DNA from: Microbacterium sp. STN6
GTDB taxonomy: Bacteria > Actinomycetota > Actinomycetes > Actinomycetales > Microbacteriaceae
NCBI RefSeq assembly: GCF_026410545.1
Contig: NZ_JAPMIT010000003.1
Location: 602,709 to 666,708, forward strand
Direction: 5' to 3'
DNA length: 64,000 nucleotides
In this document: piece by piece, positions 58,299 to 64,000 of the stretch
How positions within the stretch are numbered: position 1 is the stretch's first letter
Layout: every line of letters starts with the position of its first letter
Notes under the pieces: generated by a model
Databases searched by the model: none
What the model was told of the DNA's origin: nothing
The model's input: the letters and a program-made list of their open reading frames with translations, nothing else
Made by a program: the position numbers and the translations under genes

Positions 58299-59255
58299 AT
58301 GGCTGACGATTCATTTGGACTGATCCCGATGGGCCACATCCCTTCATTCGCCTTGATCGTGGTGAACTTCGGTTCAAGCGCTTTGCTCAAGCAGAACCTC
58401 TCAGGTCTCGACATCCGAGCCCACGGCGGCATGGTCGTGATTGTCGATAACTTCACAACGAGCGCCGAGCGCCGGGCTGTTCAGACGCTGGCTGCCACAG
58501 AGGGGTGGGTGGTTGTTCCCTTAGACGATAACCGCGGCTTTGGCGGAGGTGTGAATGCCGGCGCACGGTACGCGATCGAACATGAGCGTGAAGTGCTTGT
58601 GGCCCTGAACCCGGACGCGCGCATCGGTGTCCACGGACTGATGCGACTCGTGACCGCCGCGGCCGCAACAGCGGACCTCATGGTAGCTCCAGTCATCAAG
58701 ACGGGTTCGGGCGCCATCTGGTTCGATGGCATCGACCTCTTCCTCGACTCCGGTCGAGTGGCAAGTCGACGTCGCAAGATGCCGCCCCCAGGGCCCAGGC
58801 AACCGTGGATCAGCGGTGCTTGCTTCGCCATTTCTTGCTCTATGTGGGAGCGCGTGGGAGGCTTCGATGAGGAGTATTTCCTCTACTGGGAAGACGTCGA
58901 CCTCTCAAGACGTGTTGTCCTGTCCGGCGGGTCGCTCGCCGTTCTTGACGACGTTTTCGCCGTACACGATGAGGGTGGCACGCAAAAGTCGGCGCGCAAG
59001 GCTGGCGCCAAGTCGGAGACTTACTACTACTACAACATTCGGAACAGGCTCGTGTACGCGGCGAAGCATTGCGATGACCGGCGGATCAAACTCTGGCAGC
59101 GCTCGACCGCACGAGTGTCATACGAAATTCTTCTGGGCGGCGGCCGACGACAGTTCTTGCACTCATTGGCGCCCATCCGAGCCTATGTTCGCGGGATACG
59201 GGACGGCCGACGCATGCTTGCGGAGATCCGCAGTCGTAAACGTTCTGAACGGTGA
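58299..59255 (+). CDS. Glycosyltransferase family 2 (rhamnosyl/galactofuranosyl type)
   Basis: GT-A enzyme of about 318 residues. Features: FALIVVNFGS, DDNRGFGGGVNAGARYAI, LVALNPDARI (metal motif region), WISGACFAISCSMWERVGGFDEEYFLYWEDVDLSRRV, and a C-terminal helix-rich part with YYYNIRNRLVYA, as in rhamnosyl- and galactofuranosyltransferases. The start at 58299 is chosen for GGAAG upstream and typical spacing to the first strand; an ATG at 58248 would add 17 residues. The 187 bp after it hold no gene I can support. Confidence 0.87.
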   Translation: MADDSFGLIPMGHIPSFALIVVNFGSSALLKQNLSGLDIRAHGGMVVIVDNFTTSAERRAVQTLAATEGWVVVPLDDNRGFGGGVNAGARYAIEHEREVLVALNPDARIGVHGLMRLVTAAAATADLMVAPVIKTGSGAIWFDGIDLFLDSGRVASRRRKMPPPGPRQPWISGACFAISCSMWERVGGFDEEYFLYWEDVDLSRRVVLSGGSLAVLDDVFAVHDEGGTQKSARKAGAKSETYYYYNIRNRLVYAAKHCDDRRIKLWQRSTARVSYEILLGGGRRQFLHSLAPIRAYVRGIRDGRRMLAEIRSRKRSER

Positions 59256-59442
59256 CGTGTCTCCTTCACTCAGCTCCAAGAAATTGGGACTTGTGAGGAT
59301 TGCTCAGGTATACGAAGATTAGTTTGATCGACTTGCGTTGGGACACCATACCCGTGATCCGCCCGACAACCGCAAGTTCTTCGTTATATGTGGTGCCCGG
59401 CGTCTTGTCGGGGAGATCTGCGGGGTGTGAACGGAGATCGCC

Positions 59443-60057
59443 ATGTGGGGCAATGGAACGCGCCGCTCTCTGCGGTGCACGCTTGTCGTCCTCGTGGCCG
59501 GGTGCGCGTTCGCCCTCGCGGGTTGTGTCGCGACGCCGTTGAGTTCGGACGCGGGTAAGCCGGTGCCCGGGCAGCATAGCGATGCGCCTCCCGCCCGTAC
59601 GACTCCAGTTCCCGCTCCGACTGGCGGAACAACCGCCGAGGTCGTCAAACCCGGAGCCCCCGGGCCGGTAACCCAAGTTGCCTTCACGCAACCTGCAAGT
59701 CTCGATGGCGGCGTCACAATTAGCGTCCCAAGCATCAAGGCGATGACAGCGAAGGCAGGGACGCCCGGCGAAATCGCGGGGCCGGCAGTTGCCGTCGAAG
59801 TGCATGTCCAGAACAACTCGAAGGATGCAATCGACGTTAGCTCGGCCATCGTGACTCTCACGGATTCAAGCGGCGCACCAGCGCAGCCGACTACGTCAGA
59901 TCCGTACCGGGCGCTGTGGGGAACCGTTTCGGCGGGAGCGTCGGCGACCGGAACGTACGTTTTCCGAATTCCCACCAGTGATCGGCGGGGATTGACGCTG
60001 TCTGTTGAATACGTTGCAGGCGCACCGACCGCTCACTTTGTCGGTGCTGTCTCATGA
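59443..60057 (+). CDS. Lipoprotein of unknown function
   Basis: Exported lipoprotein of 204 residues. Signal peptide with lipobox FALAGC (Cys28), a Pro/Thr-rich linker (about 30-75), then an Ig-like or telokin-like beta domain (GGVTISVPSIKAMTAK, AVEVHVQNNSKDAIDVSSAIVTL, GTYVFRIPTSDRR) similar in pattern to DUF4352-type proteins. No function recognised. It overlaps the next gene's first ATG by four bases, so it is co-translated with the giant surface protein. Confidence 0.78.
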   Translation: MWGNGTRRSLRCTLVVLVAGCAFALAGCVATPLSSDAGKPVPGQHSDAPPARTTPVPAPTGGTTAEVVKPGAPGPVTQVAFTQPASLDGGVTISVPSIKAMTAKAGTPGEIAGPAVAVEVHVQNNSKDAIDVSSAIVTLTDSSGAPAQPTTSDPYRALWGTVSAGASATGTYVFRIPTSDRRGLTLSVEYVAGAPTAHFVGAVS

Positions 60058-63000
60058 TGATGAATACGGCACGAAATGGAGCGACGATGATATCCGCAGG
60101 TGCCCATACTCGACGTCCAATCGCGATACTTGTCGCGGTAGGCGTCGCAGTCAGCATGTTCATGGTCGGGATCGCCTCACCTGCGCAGGCGCTTTTGCCG
60201 GGTCCCGCACCCATAGAACAGCGAAGCAGCACGACAGCAACGGCAGATAACCTGCCTACGGTTCAGATCGACTCAGGTGTCGTCTGGAATCAAGTGGTCA
60301 TCGGAGACATCGTCTACGCGGGCGGATCCTTCAGCAACGCTCGCCCGGCCGGGGCGCAACCAGGTACAAATCTCATTCCTCGTAGCAACCTGCTCGCGTA
60401 CAACATTACGACCGGTGACATAACGCCGTTTGCTCCTCAAATCAATGGGACGGTGAAGTCCCTCGCTGTATCACCGGATGGTACGCGCCTCTACGTTGGC
60501 GGCTCCTTCAACTCGGTAAATGGGCAAACGAGATGGAATCTCGCAGCCTTTGATGTTGCAACGGGGCAACTCGTCACCAGCTTCAACGCCGCTGTAGGCG
60601 GTTCGTACGTCAACGCGATCGCAGTGACAGCCACGACCGTATACGTCGGCGGGCTCATTGGAGCCGGAAATGGAGTCAAGCGGCAAGGCTTCGCCGCGTT
60701 CAACACCAGTGGAGGACTTCTCGGGTGGGCACCGACGTCGGACCTGCAGGTCGATTCGATGGTGATCACCCCTCAGAAGGACAAGTTAATTGCTGCTGGT
60801 CGGTTCTCCACGATCAACGGAGTGTCACAGCGCGGCTTGGCAGCTCTTGATCTCACTACGGGAGCCCTGCTTCCATGGACGGCGCCCACCATCATCAAGA
60901 ACGGCTACAACACGGGAAGCGGCGCCGGAAAGGCCGGCATTTGGAGTCTCACAACGGATCAAAACGCGGTGTACGGCACGGGTTGGGTTTATGCCGATAC
61001 GACTGTCGGAAATCTTGAAGGGACTTTCTCCGCAGACCCGGAATCCGGCGATATTCGTTGGATTGCTGACTGCCACGGCGATCACTTCGGCGTCTACTCC
61101 GACGGCACGACCGTATACACGACGAGCCACGAGCACGCCTGCGAGTCTGCCGGAGGCATGGCTCAAAAAAACCCGGAGAATATGCGCAATGCTTCAGCTT
61201 TGACGGCCGCCCCTAAGGGCACGCTTAGCCGGAGCCCATGGGTAAGCAACATCTACACCGACTGGAGTGGCTACCCTGCGCCAGCGGTCGTCGACTGGTA
61301 CCCGGACTGGTACACGGGCAGCTTCACCGGCTTGGGCGATGCTGGTTACTCAATCGTCGGCACAGATGGCTTCATCGCTATTGGCGGTGAATTTCCAGGC
61401 GTCAACGGGCAAGCTCAGCAGGGGTTAGTGCGCTTCTCCGCTAACCCGCCTGGTGGCCCGAAGCAGGGGCCGCGGCTTTCGGGGAGCAGCTGGACGCCCA
61501 CGGCCAGGTCGGTTGGGGCGGGTTCCGCGCGGGTAACTATTCCTGCAAACTGGGATCGCGACGACCTGTTCCTGACCTACAAGCTTATGCGAGTCGGAAC
61601 GTCTCAGCCTGTTGCCACCACAACGGTGGAATCGACCTACTGGAATCTGCCCACTGTGACTCTCAAAGACACCGGGGTGCCGGCTGGGTCCACACAGTCG
61701 TACTACGTTGTTGCCTCTGATCCAGACGGCAACAGCGTGACCAGTCCGCAGGTCTCTGTGCAGATCGGAAGCGCGACCGCCTCGTCCTACGTCATCGGGG
61801 TGCTGGATGACGGGCCTACGCTCTTCTGGCCGCTCGGCGGTCCTTCGAGTACAGCAGCTGTTGATTGGGCGGGAAGCAATGATGGCACGGTGAGTTCAGG
61901 TGTGGGAACGACGAGCCCGGGCGCCATTGCCGGGGACACGGATCCTGCCTCGACGTTCAACGGTTCATCGAGTGGCCTAATTGCGACATCGCAGCAGGCA
62001 GCCGTGAACTCGTCATTCTCGACGGAGTTGTGGTTCAAGACGACCACGCGAAGCGGCGGAAAGCTCGTCGGGTACGGCTCGGATAAGAGCGGTTCGTCGT
62101 CGTCATACGACCGTCATGTCTACATGCTCAACAACGGCCGACTTACGTTTGGCACCTACCCCGGAACAACAAAGACCGTCACGAGTTCCTCGTCTTACAA
62201 CGACGGGCAATGGCACTATCTCGTCGCAGAACAAGGCGCCGAGGGTATGAAGCTGTTCATCGATGGAGGTCTTGTCGGCTCCGATTCTCAGACGACCACA
62301 GCGCAGAGCTACTCGGGGTATTGGCGGCTTGGAGGCGACAACCTCAATGGCTGGCCGGGCGTTCCCACCAGCAACTACTTCAACGGCGCGCTTGACAACT
62401 TCGCAGTGTACGACAGTGCCTTGACGCCGGGTCAGATTGCCGCGCACTACGCGCTCGGGACGGGCCAGGGTGTTCCAACAGCAGCGTTCACGGCAACATC
62501 AACCGCGCTCAGCGTGGCCTTCGACGCGAGCGGTTCAGCTGCCTCTTCCGGCAAGACGATCGCCTCGTACTCCTGGAACTTCGGCGATGACACGACGGGA
62601 ACCGGGGTGGCCGCTACCCACACGTATTCGGCGCCGGGCAACTATCCTGTGACGCTGACGGTGACGGATAGCGCCGGCGTGCCATCGACGGCTTCAAAGA
62701 CGGTGACAGTCGCTGCCCCGCATACTCCGCCTACCGCCGTGATCGAGGACACCTCGTCAGATCTGACCGCGACCTTCGACGGCACAGGATCGCGCGCCTC
62801 TGACGGTGCGGCGATAACCGATTACGCATGGAACTTCGGGGACGGCTTTACATCCAACGAAGCCAAACCTGTCCACACGTATTCGGCGGCTGGCACTTAT
62901 ACGGTGACGTTGACGGTGACCGATAACAAGGGTGCGGTCTCGACCGCGGTAACGAAGCCCGTCACCGTCACCGCTCCTCCGGTGAATGCGGTTCCGGTGG

Positions 63001-64000
63001 CGGCGTTTGATGCGACGGTGTCGGGGTTGACGGTGTCGACTGATGGGTCGGGTTCGGCTGATTCTGATGGGTCGGTGGCGTCGTATTCGTGGCAGTTCGG
63101 TGATGGTGGTGTGGGGACGGGTAAGACGGCCACGCACACGTATTCGGCGGCTGGCACTTATACGGTGACGTTGACGGTGACCGATAACAAGGGTGCGGTC
63201 TCGACCGCGGTAACGAAGCCCGTCACCGTCACCGCGCCAGCAGCCAATGTTCTTGCTCAGGATGCGTTTGGTCGGACCGTGAGCAATGGTTGGGGTTCTG
63301 CGGATGTTGGTGGTTCGTGGACGTTGACGGGTTCATCATCGAAGTTCCAGGTCAATGGTGGGGTTGGCCAGATGGTTCTCCCCGGCGGTTCGACTCGTAT
63401 TGCGAATCTCGATTCGGTTGCTTCGACGGATACCGATTCTGTGGTCACGATGACGCTTGATTCGGTTCCCACGGGTGGAGGCAATTACGCGAGCTTGATC
63501 GGTCGGCAAGTGGGCTCGTCGGCGTATGCCGTTGATGTCTGGGTCAAGCCCACGGGAGACGTTTTCCTTATTCTTCGAAGCGGGTCGGCCGTTTTGAACG
63601 TGACCCAGGTCTCTGGGCTCAGCTACACGGCGAACCTGCCACTGAAACTGCGCGTTCAAGTCACCGGCACTTCGCCAACGACGATCAGCGCGAAGGCGTG
63701 GCCGGCTGCTCAGAGCGAGCCGGCGAGCTGGCAAGCTGTTGCGACGGACAGTGCAGCGGCGTTGCAGGCTCCGGGCGGTGTCGGCCTTAAGAGCTATTTG
63801 TCTGGCTCCGCGACTGCATCTGTGACGACCGGGTTCGATGACTTCATCGTCACGACCAGCGATGCGGTGACGCCTCCTCCGGTGAATGCGGTTCCGGTGG
63901 CGGCGTTTGATGCGACGGTGTCGGGGTTGACGGTGTCGACTGATGGGTCGGGTTCGGCTGATTCTGATGGGTCGGTGGCGTCGTATTCGTGGCAGTTCGG
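60054..64000 (+). CDS. Giant secreted PKD/LamG surface protein, 3' end outside window
   Basis: Open to the window end, over 1,315 residues. Signal peptide (to about residue 47, ASPAQA), then a propeller-like region (about 60-470) with repeated VGGSFNSVNG / AAGRFSTINGV / GGEFPGVNGQ motifs. Next come a fibronectin-like segment (about 480-575), a LamG/concanavalin-like domain (about 580-800; LGGDNLNGWPG, FNGALDNFAVYDSALT) and PKD domains (YSWNFGDDTTG and later copies). A jelly-roll-like domain (about 1065-1265) and another PKD domain follow. It probably binds carbohydrate at the cell surface. The first ATG at 60054 couples to the lipoprotein stop; an ATG at 60087 has GGAG upstream and is equally possible. 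Confidence 0.85.
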   Translation, partial: MMMNTARNGATMISAGAHTRRPIAILVAVGVAVSMFMVGIASPAQALLPGPAPIEQRSSTTATADNLPTVQIDSGVVWNQVVIGDIVYAGGSFSNARPAGAQPGTNLIPRSNLLAYNITTGDITPFAPQINGTVKSLAVSPDGTRLYVGGSFNSVNGQTRWNLAAFDVATGQLVTSFNAAVGGSYVNAIAVTATTVYVGGLIGAGNGVKRQGFAAFNTSGGLLGWAPTSDLQVDSMVITPQKDKLIAAGRFSTINGVSQRGLAALDLTTGALLPWTAPTIIKNGYNTGSGAGKAGIWSLTTDQNAVYGTGWVYADTTVGNLEGTFSADPESGDIRWIADCHGDHFGVYSDGTTVYTTSHEHACESAGGMAQKNPENMRNASALTAAPKGTLSRSPWVSNIYTDWSGYPAPAVVDWYPDWYTGSFTGLGDAGYSIVGTDGFIAIGGEFPGVNGQAQQGLVRFSANPPGGPKQGPRLSGSSWTPTARSVGAGSARVTIPANWDRDDLFLTYKLMRVGTSQPVATTTVESTYWNLPTVTLKDTGVPAGSTQSYYVVASDPDGNSVTSPQVSVQIGSATASSYVIGVLDDGPTLFWPLGGPSSTAAVDWAGSNDGTVSSGVGTTSPGAIAGDTDPASTFNGSSSGLIATSQQAAVNSSFSTELWFKTTTRSGGKLVGYGSDKSGSSSSYDRHVYMLNNGRLTFGTYPGTTKTVTSSSSYNDGQWHYLVAEQGAEGMKLFIDGGLVGSDSQTTTAQSYSGYWRLGGDNLNGWPGVPTSNYFNGALDNFAVYDSALTPGQIAAHYALGTGQGVPTAAFTATSTALSVAFDASGSAASSGKTIASYSWNFGDDTTGTGVAATHTYSAPGNYPVTLTVTDSAGVPSTASKTVTVAAPHTPPTAVIEDTSSDLTATFDGTGSRASDGAAITDYAWNFGDGFTSNEAKPVHTYSAAGTYTVTLTVTDNKGAVSTAVTKPVTVTAPPVNAVPVAAFDATVSGLTVSTDGSGSADSDGSVASYSWQFGDGGVGTGKTATHTYSAAGTYTVTLTVTDNKGAVSTAVTKPVTVTAPAANVLAQDAFGRTVSNGWGSADVGGSWTLTGSSSKFQVNGGVGQMVLPGGSTRIANLDSVASTDTDSVVTMTLDSVPTGGGNYASLIGRQVGSSAYAVDVWVKPTGDVFLILRSGSAVLNVTQVSGLSYTANLPLKLRVQVTGTSPTTISAKAWPAAQSEPASWQAVATDSAAALQAPGGVGLKSYLSGSATASVTTGFDDFIVTTSDAVTPPPVNAVPVAAFDATVSGLTVSTDGSGSADSDGSVASYSWQF
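62874..63235 (+). repeat. Exact 101-bp repeat in PKD-encoding DNA
   Basis: 62874-62974 and 63135-63235 appear base-for-base identical (offset 261). They encode the C-terminal half of two successive PKD domains (HTYSAAGTYTVTLTVTDNKG and onward). Identity at silent positions indicates recent duplication or gene conversion. Confidence 0.85.
62974..64000 (+). repeat. Exact 127-bp repeat 900 bp apart in PKD-encoding DNA
   Basis: 62974-63100 and 63874-64000 appear identical up to the window end, so the match may continue. They encode the start of a PKD domain (PVNAVPVAAFDATVSG onward). Together with the 101-bp repeat this suggests modular expansion of the gene. Confidence 0.85.

Overview
The window is a piece of a high-GC actinobacterial chromosome. 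The most likely family is Microbacteriaceae. Evidence: near-exclusive use of G/C-ending codons, several TANNNT -10 boxes sitting 5 to 7 bases before a start codon (leaderless mRNAs), a DtxR/IdeR-type iron box, many GGATGC/GCATCC words, and short GGTTGAGGAG...GTCTCGAAACC palindromic repeats between and inside genes. A shikimate-derived cyclohexanecarboxyl-CoA operon points to a genus that makes omega-cyclohexyl fatty acids, such as Curtobacterium or a Humibacter-like organism. This placement is inference. I see no rRNA, tRNA, phage or insertion-sequence gene.

Layout, left to right. 0-9 kb: a partial aldo/keto reductase opposite a MmyB-type XRE regulator; a YczE membrane protein opposite its MocR-type regulator; an RND-type exporter; a lipoprotein esterase; a Nudix hydrolase. 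9-14 kb: a DEAD-box helicase with a long repetitive basic tail, then an arsenic unit (ArsR opposite an ArsO-like flavoprotein and ArsC). 13.6-23 kb: a TetR regulator opposite a GH3 beta-glucosidase and a complete Opp/Dpp-type ABC importer, which together look like an oligosaccharide or beta-glucoside uptake operon. 23-29.7 kb: an AhpD-like protein, a cupin, a MarR regulator, an iron-regulated siderophore-interacting flavoprotein, and a 1,331-residue secreted nuclease plus 5'-nucleotidase. 29.8-34.1 kb: a copper/cytochrome-oxidase unit (YcnI, CopC, CopD-CtaG, His-rich membrane protein). 34.3-42.4 kb: RecQ, a cupin, a DUF1697 protein, a VOC protein, an acyl-CoA oxidase-like enzyme, and an MFS exporter opposite a MarR regulator.

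42.4-51.2 kb is the most striking part: five tightly packed genes encoding an EPSP-synthase-like/acyl-CoA-ligase fusion, an acyl-CoA dehydrogenase, a ChcA-type enoyl-CoA reductase, a 2,4-dienoyl-CoA reductase-like flavoprotein and a FabF-type ketosynthase. The first four match in type, and as far as I recall in order, the Streptomyces genes that turn shikimate into cyclohexanecarboxyl-CoA for ansatrienin and phoslactomycin. Here they are joined to a fatty-acid condensing enzyme rather than a polyketide synthase, so the likely product is omega-cyclohexyl membrane fatty acids.

51.4-64 kb: a lipase-maturation-factor-like membrane protein, then a region of visibly lower GC with surface-polysaccharide genes (acyltransferase, TagD-like nucleotidyltransferase, CapK-like adenylate-forming enzyme, three glycosyltransferases), a lipoprotein, and a giant secreted PKD/LamG protein that runs off the window.

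A second theme is the palindromic repeat family. Its flanks are conserved while its central stem changes sequence but keeps complementarity. It occurs at the 3' ends of genes, supplies two stop codons, and is inserted in frame in RecQ and in the dienoyl-CoA reductase of the cyclohexyl operon.
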